The notes beneath the pieces are model-generated. The model ran no database searches, had not been told where the DNA came from, and saw only the letters and a program-made list of their open reading frames with translations. A stretch of 64,000 nucleotides of DNA from Channa striata. Its lineage: Eukaryota; Chordata; Actinopteri; Anabantiformes; Channidae. The first letter of the stretch is position 1, and each line of letters opens with the position of its first letter. The position numbers and the translations under genes are program-made. This document shows, one piece after another, positions 48,461 through 58,948 of this stretch. The stretch lies in the NCBI GenBank assembly GCA_033026295.1, contig CM065174.1:1787001-1851000 (forward strand), given 5' to 3'.

Positions 48461-51283
48461 CCTTTGCATGTGCGTTAGCGAAGACACTTAAGTGCAACAA
48501 TGCATTTACTACAAATTACAAAGCGTTGACATCATGACTGAAAAAGCTGCCAGACTGATTGCTTTCATTTGTTTTCTCAAAGTCAGCTTGCAAATACATG
48601 AAAGAGTCGGCAGAGATATTATCCATCATTGTCAACTCTGTGACGAGGTTTATTTTTATCTCAGTGACCAACCGCTGGGAACCGCCGTGACATGAAAGTA
48701 GCTTCCAAACGTCGTTTGCAGTAATTGCAGTAATGCCGGAGACTTATGCACGGCTCAGGTCACGTTGAGATGGCAAAACATGTTTGTTTTGATGGATTTG
48801 CTTTGCACAAGTTACTTTTTGCAGCTCTGTGAGGTGAACTGCAACCAGCAGCTGCCTGGAAGGAAGAGAAAGTCGTTTGGAAAATGTCCAACAGTGAACT
48901 GATGAGGATTTTCACCAGGAAGGATAAAACGCACAAATGCACTGGTATTAAAACTGCGAGTGCAGAGATGTTTTAAGCCACTTGGTTGTGGACAGGAAGT
49001 CGACCCCATCATTTTTTTGACAGACCAACAGGGTCAGACAGCTCTGCTGGCAGAGCCGACATTGCAAAATGAAACCATATCGGTGAACATTACAGTTAGC
49101 ACGCTGTTATCTTTGGCCTGCTGAGCCGAGACGTCTCTGGATCCTAGTCCAAGCCTTCGATTGCCCCTCGGGTCCTTATTAGTGTGTGGAAGGCGCTGCC
49201 TGCTTATCTGACATCATTCCTGCTTCTCAGTGAGCCTGAGAGGGGGAAAAGTGGGTTGCAGCTCTGCTCTGTTTGCAGTGTTGCAACATCGGAGAATCAG
49301 CACAAAACCTCCAAATATGGAGCTGAATGGAGTTTGTTTTGACAGTGTTTAGGCTTCAGCCGGAGTTTCAGTGTGTTGCCCCTCAGATCCGTTTTAAACA
49401 TCTCCATTAGTTCGGTCACTGCGGGACTAGTGTCCTCAGGCCTTTCCTTCCTTTTCTTTTCATGTCCTTAATGTCTAACAGACTGAGGAGCTGCTTACAG
49501 GCTTTAAGTCACTTCCAAGCAGAGTGAACATTCAAATCGTAATAAAGAACAACAAAATGAGTCGCTTTAGTTTTTGCTCCACGCAGGTCTTCACTCTGTA
49601 TTTAGTCTCTTACAGTAAACGTTGTGTCCTTGTTGCCGTGGAAAGAATCTCCCGTTTAATGTGTTTCCAATAACACCGTTTCCTTCGTGATAAGCAGCAT
49701 CTGTAAGAAAGAAGTGCAACAATCACGTTTGTCCCTTCTGCCTCCTCCACTTCCAGCTGAGGTCTTTTTTTTGCAAAGTCTTTTTCTTGTCCAGAGGTTC
49801 AAAGCAACTGAATTGTTTTTTTTTTGCCATGTGTAGCTATATTTGCAGTTATTTTCCTTGAGCAGTATTTAAGGAACCTACGAATCGTGCTTTGGGAACA
49901 ACTGATCGCAATGATGTGATACCTATTAATTCTGTTTATTAAGCGAAACCTTTTTGTGTCTGTTTCTCTGCAGGAGCTAAGTGTGTGGATGTCGGTAGCC
50001 ACGCCATGTGCCGCTGTCGACCAGGCTTCACTGGACCTCACTGCGAGACCAACATCGACGACTGTGCCAGCAATCCCTGCCGCAATGCCGGCACCTGCGT
50101 CGATGGCATCAATGACTTCACCTGCACGTGCACACTGGGCTTCACTGGGAAGGACTGCTCTGTGCGCAGCAGCCCCTGTGACCGCTTCGATTGCAACAAT
50201 GGCGGCACATGTTACACCCACTTCACTGGCCCTGTGTGCGAGTGTCCACGGGGCTTCATGGGTGCACGCTGTGAGTATCCAAGACCGACCGTGCCAGTCA
50301 ATTCCCACCCTGCGCTGATTGCGGCTGTCGTCCTCGGGCTGGTGACGCTAACCCTGCTGGTGTGCGCCGCCATCCACATTTTGCGCCAGCTCCGCCGGAG
50401 CCAGGAGCTGAGGGCCCTCTCCACGTCGGTAAAGAATGACCTGGAGACAGTGAACAACCGCAACGCAGTGATTGGAGGGGGTGGGCCCAATAAAGGGAAC
50501 TTACCAGGAGCACCGCTGAGCATTCTGAAAGAGAAAGAGGCCTTCCTTATCTCTGGGGGACAACTTAAAGTGTCCAATAAGGATGCAGCGCTGGTGGAGA
50601 AGGGCAGTGACAACGTGGCCATGTTTAAAAACAAAATGGCAGACTGTAACCTTGTGAAAGACGAGCAGCATCACTCCAAGAACAAGTTTGACTTGTAAGG
50701 ATCTGCATTACTTTTATGACTTTCTGTGTCTGCGTCTGTCTTTGTTTTTGTACATTTGACAAGTCACAGCGTGTTGCCTTATCGTCTGTTATCTGATCGG
50801 TCCAGCTGTCACACACCTTTACAATCTCTGTCTGTTAAAATCGTTGTTGCTGTTGCTGCTGCTTTACAAACCCTTTCCTTTCCTTTCCCTAACAGTAAGA
50901 AATGCGAGCCGTCTATCATCGTCCCGCCCCTCGCTTTTGCAAAGGACAGCCTGTATCACCCAGTCTTCATCATCCCTGAGCACATGGAGCAGTGTGTGTT
51001 TGCTACTGAGGTGAGGACACGCCACACACAAATGTGCACTTATGGCTTGTGATTGAGACTAATCTTAATTCTGTAGAAATTGATATTAGCAGATTAAATA
51101 GTTCAATAACCTAGCCATCCTGGAGTCATCACATCAGTGTTTATTTCTTGATGATGCCAAACACTTGAAACACTTTTCATGCCCTTGTTTTAACAGTGAA
51201 GCCATTTTTACTTTTGCCGTTGAAGAGGTGATCACGTACGCTGACGACTAACCACTGTTTCTCTGTGTCAATCTCAGGTATAA
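41301..51283 (+). CDS. dlc: Delta-like Notch ligand, deltaC (10 coding exons)
   Basis: Exons 41301-41351, 41777-42022, 42160-42220, 42328-42585, 43484-43675, 45008-45177, 45334-45550, 49974-50694, 50896-51010 and 51278-51283 join in frame to 678 aa, all GT-AG. The product is a type I membrane ligand that activates Notch on neighbouring cells. Domains: signal peptide (1-17 or a little longer), MNLL/C2-like domain (about 22-118), DSL (about 155-203, Cys 161/170/174/186/194/203), eight EGF repeats (about 207-500), transmembrane helix (about 511-534), Lys-rich cytoplasmic tail, and C-terminal ATEV PDZ ligand. Identity as deltaC rather than deltaA/D or Dll4 rests on the start MARLLL, EKEAFLISGG, KVSNKDAAL and the end IIPEHMEQCVFATEV. 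Zebrafish DeltaC is about 664 aa. Expected roles are the somite clock and other Notch-dependent patterning. Confidence 0.94.
41369..41420 (+). repeat. (CA)n microsatellite in dlc intron 1
   Basis: About 52 bases, one CG interruption near 41411. It starts 18 bases after the exon 1 donor. Confidence 0.95.
41777..42022 (+). CDS. dlc: dlc exon 2 (MNLL domain)
   Basis: Residues 18-99, including SSGGVFELKIDSF, CRIFFRVCLKH and PPCTYGTAL, diagnostic of the Delta N-terminal domain. Acceptor ccaccttcag, donor CCG|gtaagt; phase 0 on both sides. Confidence 0.95.
42160..42220 (+). CDS. dlc: dlc exon 3
   Basis: Residues 100-119 plus one base (GTFSLILEVWNAESSGVEST), the end of the N-terminal C2-like domain. 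Acceptor cttttcag, donor ACAG|gtaaag. Confidence 0.94.
42328..42585 (+). CDS. dlc: dlc exon 4 (DSL domain)
   Basis: Residues 120-205, with LISRLAARRQLTVGEDWSQD and the Notch-binding DSL module FSYHVVCNEHYHGEACS..., CRPRNDTFGHYTC, GWDGEYC. All six DSL cysteines are present. Donor ACC|gtgagt. GC content is high. Confidence 0.96.
42973..43000. repeat. Perfect 12-bp inverted repeat, four-base loop
   Basis: TCTGGTGGCCTT and AAGGCCACCAGA around a TGTG loop in dlc intron 4. Confidence 0.85.
43091..43112 (+). repeat. (GT)11 microsatellite
   Basis: Dinucleotide array in dlc intron 4. Confidence 0.95.
43311..43363 (+). repeat. (GT)26 microsatellite
   Basis: Perfect dinucleotide array in dlc intron 4, 120 bases before the exon 5 acceptor. 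Confidence 0.95.
43484..43675 (+). CDS. dlc: dlc exon 5 (EGF 1-2)
   Basis: Residues 206-269. The first two EGF repeats, short and Delta-specific (ICAAGCSQVHGFC..., DECARHPGCLHGTC...), corresponding to the DOS region. Acceptor cccatcag, donor CAAG|gtgagt. Confidence 0.95.
43676..45007 (+). other. dlc intron 5
   Basis: 1.3 kb containing a tRNA-derived SINE (43857-44116). The rest shows nothing recognisable. Confidence 0.7.
43857..44116 (+). mobile_element. tRNA-derived SINE, full or nearly full length
   Basis: A tRNA-like head has an A-box-like TAGCTCAATAGGTAGAG (43867-43883) and a B-box-like GGGTCAAATCCC (43911-43922). The body carries CCCTGAGCAAGACACCCAG and GGCAGCCCACTGCCCCCAAG, typical of fish SINEs, and it ends in GTGGCAAATAAAGCTTGTTG. 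It lies sense to dlc within intron 5. The head has lost tRNA folding, so this is not a working tRNA. Confidence 0.7.
45008..45177 (+). CDS. dlc: dlc exon 6 (EGF 3 and start of EGF 4)
   Basis: Residues 270-326 (LNYCTNHRPCQNG..., NECDSNPCKNGGSCK). Acceptor tcaatctag, donor AAA|gtaagt. Confidence 0.95.
45334..45550 (+). CDS. dlc: dlc exon 7 (EGF 4-6)
   Basis: Residues 327-398 plus one base (DLVNDYSCACPQGFYGKNC, MTCADGPCFNGGTC..., DRCSSNPCAN). Acceptor ttccccag, donor AATG|gtacga. The donor is weaker than its neighbours and precedes the 4.4-kb intron. Confidence 0.93.
47980..48007 (+). repeat. (GT)14 microsatellite
   Basis: Perfect array in dlc intron 7. Confidence 0.95.
48365..48458 (+). repeat. 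(GT)47 microsatellite
   Basis: Ninety-four uninterrupted bases in dlc intron 7. Long enough to form Z-DNA and to be highly polymorphic. Confidence 0.95.
49974..50694 (+). CDS. dlc: dlc exon 8 (EGF 6-8, transmembrane, cytoplasmic)
   Basis: Residues 399-638 plus two bases. Completes EGF 6, then EGF 7 (DDCASNPCRNAGTCVDGIND...) and EGF 8 (SPCDRFDCNNGGTCYTH...), the membrane helix ALIAAVVLGLVTLTLLVCAA, and most of the tail. Tail lysines are candidates for Mindbomb ubiquitination. The reading frame would stop at TAA within the donor (ACTT|gtaagg) if unspliced. Confidence 0.95.
50896..51010 (+). CDS. dlc: dlc exon 9 (distal cytoplasmic tail)
   Basis: Completes Phe639 and codes residues 640-677 (KKCEPSIIVPPLAFAKDS..., HPVFIIPEHMEQCVFATE). 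Acceptor cctaacag, donor GAG|gtgagg. Confidence 0.93.
51278..51283 (+). CDS. dlc: dlc exon 10, coding part (Val plus stop)
   Basis: After acceptor caatctcag the exon reads GTA TAA, giving the final Val of the ATEV PDZ ligand and the stop. Chosen because it restores the exact conserved Delta C-terminus; the rest of the exon is 3' UTR. Confidence 0.85.
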   Translation, partial: V

Positions 51284-52455
51284 CCTCCAGGTTTCAGACC
51301 ACCAGAAGAGGAGATTTTTTTGTTTCGAAGGCCTGAAACCTGTACTGTCTGGGACAGTTCACCCAGGGGATCTATTCTACACACATTGTCTTATTTAATA
51401 TTTATTACGGCTGCTCAGTGGAAGGAAACACAAAGACAGGACTTCGTTACTAGTCTTTTCTTCTACTGACAACGTTAGGACAGCAAAGCAGCAAAGGAGG
51501 AGAAGAAAATGAAAGACTGAATGTCCAGCATCATTTGCACTATTTATCTTTTTTATACTTTAAATCCTAATATAATGTTTCTCTTTATATATATCGGAAT
51601 GTGTTTTTGGATTAAACGACCATGAGCGACGTGAAGAGTTGGAAAGACCGGTGCCTTAGCTATGCTCCCTGATCACTGTGGCAACCATTTCCTGTACAGT
51701 TTCAAAAGAAAATGTCAATCAAATCACAGAGGAACTGCTCACAGGAAGGGGACACATTGTATTTTAGGTCAAACAATCTGAACTTTTTTAGGCAATAACT
51801 TCTGTCTGAAAGCTGAGCCAGACAGCTTGTGAGGGACTACTTTAAAGTCATTTTATATGCTCTTTTCTTTGTAAGTGCAGCCTGGAAAAAGAAGTCGTCT
51901 TACAATCACAGTTCAATTGTACTAACTCTGAAGTGCCTCTTCTTACAAAAACTGACCAGCATTTAGAACAACGTGAACGTAATCCTTCTGGAAGTCGGTG
52001 GCGACTAAGTTTAAAATCTTTCCCTAAGAGTCCACTGAAACGCACTGGAACAAGCTGACGGGCTGTAAAATCCATCGTATTGACTTTTCCAGTCTTCCCG
52101 CCTCAGATCCCTGTGTCCACAAGGCCTCAGGAGAACTGGGCACGTTCACTACAGTTTGACTTGGGCTGAGTTTGTCTCTTTTGCTGCCTTTATCAACCAC
52201 TGCTACAGCAGGTAAACAGGAGAACAATCAAACACCAGCAACCTTCTGCAAGCTGCAGCACGTAGTTTAGTTGCAGTCACGACGCTGGTCGTTTTCCTTT
52301 TAAGTCGAAAGAAAAAACTGTTCACAACTGCGAAGGACTCTAAAGAGAGTTTTTTCATTCTTTACTTTTAACGCTTTTGATACCAAAAATATGTGTTGTT
52401 CTTGTGTAACCGTGTCTTTGTACTATCTTCGTTAATTTAAGAAAACAATGCAATG

Positions 52456-52541
52456 TGTACATACCTACCAGAAGATAGTTTTTACTATTTAATTTTGAGC
52501 TTTGTAAATAAGTTAGTATTTATGGAAAAGAATTGTATATA
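52456..52541 (+). promoter_or_regulatory. dlc: Cluster of Pumilio response elements with AU-rich pentamers
   Basis: TGTACATA (52456-52463), TGTAAATA (52503-52510) and TGTATATA (52534-52541) all fit UGUAHAUA, with ATTTA at 52487 and 52518 between them. In zebrafish, rapid decay of cyclic transcripts has been tied to Pumilio and AU-rich elements; applying that here is inference. Confidence 0.55.
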
Positions 52542-52592
52542 CGTCTATGTTAATGTGCCTAATGTCTGAATCAAGAAATATATTTTTTCATA

Positions 52593-52598
52593 AATAAA
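52593..52598 (+). terminator. dlc: dlc polyadenylation signal AATAAA
   Basis: Canonical hexamer followed about 30 bases later by a GT/T-rich element (TATGTTGTCTTCTATGTC). Confidence 0.75.
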
Positions 52599-54449
52599 TT
52601 AGAAAATAACATGAATCTCGCTATGTTGTCTTCTATGTCTTTCTGTTTTTTTCACTCTGTCCCTGTTTGGAATAACCTGTAATGACACCGCTGCTGATTT
52701 TTTTCACATCTTGCTAAATCACATCCCCCTTTTTTGTCGAAGGGGTTAAACAACCAGACCGTCCATACGGATGGTTTCCGTTGGGACGTCCGACTTGCTG
52801 TAAGCAACCAAATTTTCCCGGATTCCATGTGACGTACTTTATTACGGACTCTTCGAATCAAAAGGTGTCACATGTGCAACTTATCGACCAAATAGTCATA
52901 AAGAGCCGGGCAGAGGTTAAAATCCAGCCTTTGCACGGACAATAAATGTTCGTAATACTGAAACTTAATTGACAGTGAAAGTGATTTATTTTAGCTTCAG
53001 ATTTCAGAATAAATACCGTTAATAGGCCAGTTACCGGGCTCAAAGTACAGGCATTTGGTTGTTGCCCCATAGATGAACATTTTAAATTAAGTAGAAGATC
53101 TGAAGACGTGTGAACTGGTCCAGTCGAACCAGTCCTCTGGTGCTGGAGGATGATCAGCACATGTGGACTGAAAAGACCTTAAAGCAGGAGCTTTACATGC
53201 TGCATCTGATTCTGTGTGTGTGTGAATATTTGCGATAGTCGTGTCCGAGCTGTGCCGTTATCAGCAGGTCAAACGCCATGGAAACTCTTGGGTTCACCAC
53301 ACTGGTGCAGTGGGTGACACAGGTTCGGGTGGACTCGGCCCCTCATTCACTGTCCTGCTGCCACAAATACTCACCAGAGACTAAATGCTGCTGAAAATAG
53401 TCCCCAGGAAATTGACTTTTCTGCACCACCGACAGCGAGCAGCTGTTTTACAAAATGGCAGCGTGAAAATAGCAGTTGCAGCTAGTTCTGGTCTGCACGT
53501 GTCTATTCACAGTAACAAAACCCGGCGTGTTGTTTCAGAACCTCATTAACATTCCAGTTGTTCTTTTCCTCTGGTTCTGATGACCCTCGTCTTCCTCTCA
53601 TTGTTTCATGGCTTCACATTAAACAGGTCATTAACAGGGTCTTAATCCCGGTTTCCTGCTTTTCCTCCCGCACTTCTTGCCCGGTTCCCTCCTTTTCGTC
53701 TTTTCCCCTCGCTGTTTTCCTGCACTTTCTCTCCCTCGCTCGGGCGTTTCACCTTGCTGTTCGTTATTAGAGCGTCTGCTGGTTAATGAGTAGCTGCTGC
53801 CACCAGTTAAACACTCACAGCAGGAGGGTGGAGAGAACTTCAACAGCTCGCTCACCTGGATAGAAGACAAACCAGGATCTCCCTAAAAGAGGGTAGAGGT
53901 CAAAGGTCACCCACTTGCTGTTGCAGTTGATAGTGTGATACTTGCACGAACCACTATGACTATGACTATGAGGAATGACCTGAGTTGTGTCCAGCTCTTT
54001 GCCTTGTGTGCGAGTCTCTCGCTGTGGTGCAACCCTCTAATCTGTCCTCCTGTTCTGCTTCCTTTTGGCTGATTAAAGGAAACCGCTTCACGTTGTGTGT
54101 TACAGGAGGCAACAGAAAATGGAAGAGGATTTCATCTTGATGCAGAGATGTGTGTGGACGCAGAAAGCAGGAGCTGATTTGATCCAAGATTTCCGGACGT
54201 AAAGACAAAGCTTGGATTCAATCTGCCAGGACCTCAACGCAAGATTCTTACGCCGAGACACTGAGCTGACGGTTCAGAGAAGAAAGGCCAGAGAGACAGA
54301 GACAGATGAAAGGAGAGACAGAGAGAGTGAAGAACACACACAGATGAAACATGCAGCTGTCAGCACTCCATCACCATCCCCGACCTCTGACCCCTGCTCC
54401 TCCCTCTCTCCTTCCCAGCTTGTTTTGGATACACCACAGTCTGTCTGCC

Positions 54450-54451
<2 letters not shown>

Positions 54452-54485
<34 letters not shown>
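54452..54485 (+). repeat. (TG)17 microsatellite
   Basis: Perfect array in the right flank. Confidence 0.95.
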
Positions 54486-54488
<3 letters not shown>

Positions 54489-55059
54489 AAGAAACAGGAA
54501 CAGGAAGGATAAAGACGAGCACATGAATCAAGTCTTTTCTCCCTCACCATCCTGTGCTGCCTCCACCTCTCTCTGTTGCTCGTGATGGATATTTCAGACA
54601 CACATGCCGTGGGAACCGCAGCTTTTCGGAGCATCTTCTCTCATGGTCGAAATAAATCCTGGACGCTTCTCCATCTCCTTGTCCTCTTATCATGTGTGCG
54701 TTGGAAGTCAGAGAAAAGCATGAAATGCAGCTTCATATTTTCATTGGTATGGACGTGAACGTGAGCCACCTTTTGCTCCTCCCCTTCCTGTTTTCAGTTT
54801 GGGCACAAACACACACAACAATCAAAAGCGCATGAATTCAGGCAGGACAGTAATCTGTGAGTCAGGCTGGAGACAAACGATGGACAAAACCCTGGACACT
54901 GTGTGCTGCAGCAGATCACACACGGTTCAGCAGGAGTGTGTTGTGACTGAGCTGCTGCAGAGCTTCAAACCCCCCGAAAATCAGCTGCTGTGACCCAGGA
55001 AGGTCAGAGGTCACCGAGGGAGGAAGTGACCCAACAACAGAAATAGAGCTAACAGACAG

Positions 55060-55061
<2 letters not shown>

Positions 55062-55099
<38 letters not shown>
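55062..55099 (+). repeat. (TG)19 microsatellite
   Basis: Perfect array in the right flank. Confidence 0.95.
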
Positions 55100-55100
<1 letters not shown>

Positions 55101-55843
55101 AGGTTAGGAAGGTGATGAAAGTGTGAGAGACAAAAGGAATGTGAGTTGACTGATGCCCCACAAAGTTCATACAGAGATTTAAATGACCTGCGTCTTACGG
55201 CTCCACGTGATTTGCTCTGCAAAAACTCATCAACGTAAAACCGCCGGTGGCTGACGTGGGTTCATCAAGTGAAAATGTGAGACGGAACCGGCATCACTAA
55301 CTGTGGCTCAGTGGTGTCCGTTCTACACCCAGATATTCAGTCTCGTCCAGATGTTTGACTGCATGAAATCCCCATGGGGACACGGGGGACATGTGATCCT
55401 CTGTCTCACTGGGTCAACTACACCAAGGTAAAGTGAACTATGATGGATCCGGGAGCTGAGGCTCAGACTGGCCCACTACAGCCGGCTGATGCTCCACAGC
55501 GAGTCTGGAACAGCTTCCTGAGGTCCACACGCCTCCAGATTTACTGTGTCTCTGTTTGTCTGAGACGAATTGGGACGTCCCTGCTGTGTGTACAGCTGCA
55601 TTACTTTTATACAAATCATCGGAACCGAGAGAGTTTCCAGTTTTTCAGACTGCACGTGTCAGAACTAACACACACACACACACGTTTGCAGTGTGCGGCC
55701 CGTTCTCCGTCCCCTGACCCTGCAGGGGTTTGAGTAAAACAACTTTAGCAGAGAATTCTTAAAAAAATGGTGAAAATAAAGAGGAGACGACGGCGTGAGC
55801 AGTGACTGTCCTTCGTCTTCTCTCTCCTGCCTGTATTTCCCAC

Positions 55844-55875
55844 CCTCCTCCTCCTCCTCCTCCTCCTCCTCCTCC
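55844..55875 (+). repeat. (CTC)n trinucleotide array
   Basis: Ten or more CTC/CCT units, creating spurious poly-Ser and poly-Glu frames. Confidence 0.95.
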
Positions 55876-56011
55876 CTACATCCGAATGAGTTGACCTTTG
55901 ACCCTGCCCGTCGTGGGAACATCGTCAGCAGGATGAGTTGGCGTGACGACCAGGAGGACATTACCACGGCGATGATGAGTCTAACAGACCTGCCAACACC
56001 TGTCTGACCCC

Positions 56012-56014
<3 letters not shown>

Positions 56015-56060
<46 letters not shown>
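56015..56060 (+). repeat. (CA)23 microsatellite
   Basis: Perfect array in the right flank. Confidence 0.95.
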
Positions 56061-56061
<1 letters not shown>

Positions 56062-56221
56062 CAGTGACAGTGTTGTGTCCTTTCACAGTAAAATCCACCA
56101 GGTCTGGAGCATCGCTGATCACATCGGGAGTTCAGAACCTTGATAGTTGTTTCCAGTGTTTCATGTCTCTCCTGAATGACCGTTTATACTTTGAATTTAT
56201 GTGTAACTGAGAATATTTATG

Positions 56222-56395
56222 TTGAACTGGCCACAGGGTCAGTGGTTCGATCCCCGGTCCCACCTTGCTGCGCGTCAAAGTGTCCTTGGGCAAGACACTG
56301 AACCCCCAGTTGCTCCTGGTGGGCCAGATGAGCGCCCTGCATGTCCATCGTGTGTGTGTGTGTGTGTGGATAGAAGCGTCTGCCAAATGACTACG
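56222..56395 (+). mobile_element. tRNA-derived SINE
   Basis: B-box-like GGTTCGATCCCCGG (56243-56256), then GTCCTTGGGCAAGACACTGA, CCCCCAGTTGCTCCTGGTGG, a short TG run and the SINE 3' end GCGTCTGCCAAATGA (56376-56390). These modules are shared by many fish SINEs. The A-box part of the tRNA head is missing or diverged. Confidence 0.75.
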
Positions 56396-56561
56396 TGTTC
56401 AAACCTGTGTTTGAACCTGCGTTCAAACAGACACAAACGTCAGACAAGCACCACACTCTCGTTTTTCCACTCTGTACAGGAACGTTTTGGCACGTTCGCA
56501 GCTTGTTGTGCTTGTGCAGATTCATTTATTTTTTCCTTCTATTCTGAAAATCCTCTTGAAC

Positions 56562-56672
56562 TTGAGGATGTTTGATGGATGAGCTCAGTCACCGTGGTTA
56601 CGGCACAGTTGTGGAGGTGAACATCGTCTGTCATCACTTATTCTAAATAAAGAGGAAAAAGTGAGATTAGTT
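56562..56672 (+). repeat. Left arm of an imperfect inverted repeat
   Basis: Core 56581-56637 pairs in reverse complement with 59354-59412. Weaker similarity extends on both sides and includes an AATAAAG. The family is not recognised. Confidence 0.75.
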
Positions 56673-57295
56673 GGAAATCTGTCGTCCTTCATGTTAGTTC
56701 ATGTCAGATGAATCACACTTAATCACTTTTAGACATGATTTTAACATTATCAGGTATTTATCTTAATGTGTGATGTTGCTCTTGGCCAGACACGCCGCTG
56801 TGACAGAAGCACTTCCCTTGTCTTCAGTCTTATCTAAACTTTATGGAATCAGGGAAATGAGATGAAAAACCACCAGTCGCAGCATGTCATTTTAATAAAG
56901 CCCGCTGCCAACTGTTCAGGAAAACACCCGGACCAGCTCGTTAGATTAAAGGGAAGATTTGTGGAAGTGAGCAGGTTCATCGAAGTCTCTCAAAGTTCTT
57001 ACCTACATTTGAGAGAAAATCTCTCGCGGACTCGTTCTCAGACTGTAACCCGAGTCCTTCACTTGGGGAAGAGACGACGAGAACAATTTACAGCCTCCAA
57101 TCAATCACCCAGTGTGGGAACTGTGGGCAGAGAGGAGGAAGGACGGGGGTGGGGGGGGGCAGATGTTGTGGTGATTTGACATGTTTGATTCTTACCTCTG
57201 TGTCATAAGCCATAAATATTTCACAAAGAGCAGCAATTTCAAGGAGCCTCAAACACACATTCCTGTTGTGTTTGTAGTGCGGTGATTAGAGACAC

Positions 57296-57478
<183 letters not shown>

Positions 57479-58120
57479 GACTACAGTTGGATGTTTCACC
57501 ATCTTCCTTGGAAAACTATAAACTATTAATGCCACAAGCAAAGTTGTGTGTTAAAGCCGGAGCTGTGAATTATTTGAAGACGCCATCACCGTGTTGACCT
57601 CCGTGTTCGGCTCAGATGTTTGTGTGGACGCAGACACGGTGTCACGGTGAAAGAGGAGACGCCTTCTCGTCGGCTGTAAGACTGTGCAGATAAAAAGACA
57701 GATTCAAAGTTCAGGACTGTTTCTCGAGACGAGGAAATTTCGACACTGTCAAGAGCTTTAAGTGTTTCGAGCTGAATGGAGAAATTTTAACTGTCTCGCT
57801 GCAGGACAGGAGGACAATGTTAAACGTAGGAACAATAATTCCATGTCATCTGACGCTGCGAGGATCTTTCACCTTGAGGTCACCAGTGAGCTTCAGGGGG
57901 CGTCTTAAACAGGACCAGGCGGGTTCCCTGTCCTGACACCCCGACTCAAAAACAACGTGTCTCGTGCTGAGGAACAGAAGACTTTGACTCTTATTCATTA
58001 AAGGTCTCTCAGCTTTGCTGGACCAGAGTCCAAGAGGTCAGGGGGGACCCTGGACCAGAGTCTCATTGTAAATTGTCTCTTCAGATTTCTCAGTCCAGAG
58101 GCTGCATCTGGGAAGAGACA

Positions 58121-58121
<1 letters not shown>

Positions 58122-58177
<56 letters not shown>

Positions 58178-58181
58178 CACA
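58122..58181 (+). repeat. (CA)30 microsatellite
   Basis: Dinucleotide array with one interruption near 58171. Confidence 0.95.
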
Positions 58182-58366
58182 GCCATAAATACCAAAACAA
58201 CAAAACAACCAAAACCAGATGCACAAAGACTAAAACCAATGCTGTGACATGACCAAACGCAAGAATGAAAAAGAAAAAAGAAACGAGCATAAAAAAAGAC
58301 GTTGAAAGAACCAAATAAAAACTGTTTCAAAATCGGCCATAACACCAGAGAAACGTGTGTTTCTGA

Positions 58367-58391
58367 TGTGTGTGTGTGTGTGTGAGTGTGA
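58367..58391 (+). repeat. (TG)n short microsatellite
   Basis: Short array grading into GTGAGTGTGAG. Confidence 0.85.
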
Positions 58392-58926
58392 GTTTCAGCC
58401 TCACAGCTGACTCCTCGCTCCACCACAGTCGGATCCATCGGCCTGATTTAAAGGCTGTTTGCTCATCACCCAGAGAGGAACCACGGGAGGAGGAGGAGAC
58501 TGACACACACACCTGAAGAAAGACGTGACTCTGCCCAACGTCGTCCGATGAAGCGTCTGCCTCAGTCGAACCAATTCAGAGCAGACGCTGTTTTCATTTG
58601 TTAAATATAGCGTCGAAGGGTCGATTTCCAGGAATGAGAGCTCAGCAGAACGGCTGCCAGAGGAAACGCTCCTCCCTCTCCACAGATAACCTCTCACCCG
58701 CTCCGCACTGACACTCATCACTTTTTAACAACGTTCACACAAAGAACGGCGAAATGTGGCAAAGGTGTGTGGGAGAAAACCCACAGGACGTTTGTGCTCA
58801 GAAGATTAAAAACCATTTCACTGCAGAAAATAGAAACAAACAACTTTAAATGTACGTTCACATTTTGGCTCCCGAAAACCTTCGTGAACCCTGAATTCAC
58901 ATTATCAATGTTCAAAACACTGGTGC

Positions 58927-58948
58927 CTACAGTTCCCACAATGCAACT
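58927..58948 (+). promoter_or_regulatory. ZNF143-like motif
   Basis: CTACAGTTCCCACAATGCAA closely matches the ZNF143/Staf consensus ACTACAATTCCCAGMATGC. No adjacent gene start is visible, so it could be a distal or chance site. Confidence 0.4.

Larger units (their letters stand above)
45551..49973 (+). other. dlc intron 7 (4.4 kb)
   Basis: The largest dlc intron, interrupting EGF 6. It carries two (TG)n arrays, one of 94 bases. No nested gene recognised; an open frame at 48031-48537 is chance sequence running into the TG repeat. Intronic enhancers are possible but not identifiable here. Confidence 0.7.
51284..52615 (+). other. dlc: dlc 3' UTR
   Basis: About 1.3 kb ending near the AATAAA at 52593. 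AU-rich, with ATTTA pentamers at 51393, 51400, 51542, 52487 and 52518. Three Pumilio-type elements lie in the last 160 bases. This composition suits a short-lived mRNA. Confidence 0.7.
52620..56220. other. Right flank, first part
   Basis: Downstream of dlc. No coding exon recognised on either strand. Holds (TG)n arrays at 54452 and 55062, a (CTC)n run at 55844 and a (CA)n array at 56015. Confidence 0.6.

Noticed and set aside
48031..48537. Possible nested gene in dlc intron 7
   Set aside because: The frame has no recognisable domain and runs straight into the (GT)47 array; no promoter, splice or polyA context supports it.
49799..50308. Antisense and alternate-frame open frames over dlc exon 8
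   Set aside because: They are shadows of the GC-rich EGF-coding sequence; the sense frame has regular cysteines and matches deltaC.
50695..50700. dlc ending at TAA within exon 8 donor (terminus KFDL)
   Set aside because: The TAA lies in a consensus donor gtaagg. Splicing to 50896 restores the conserved Delta tail ending ATEV.
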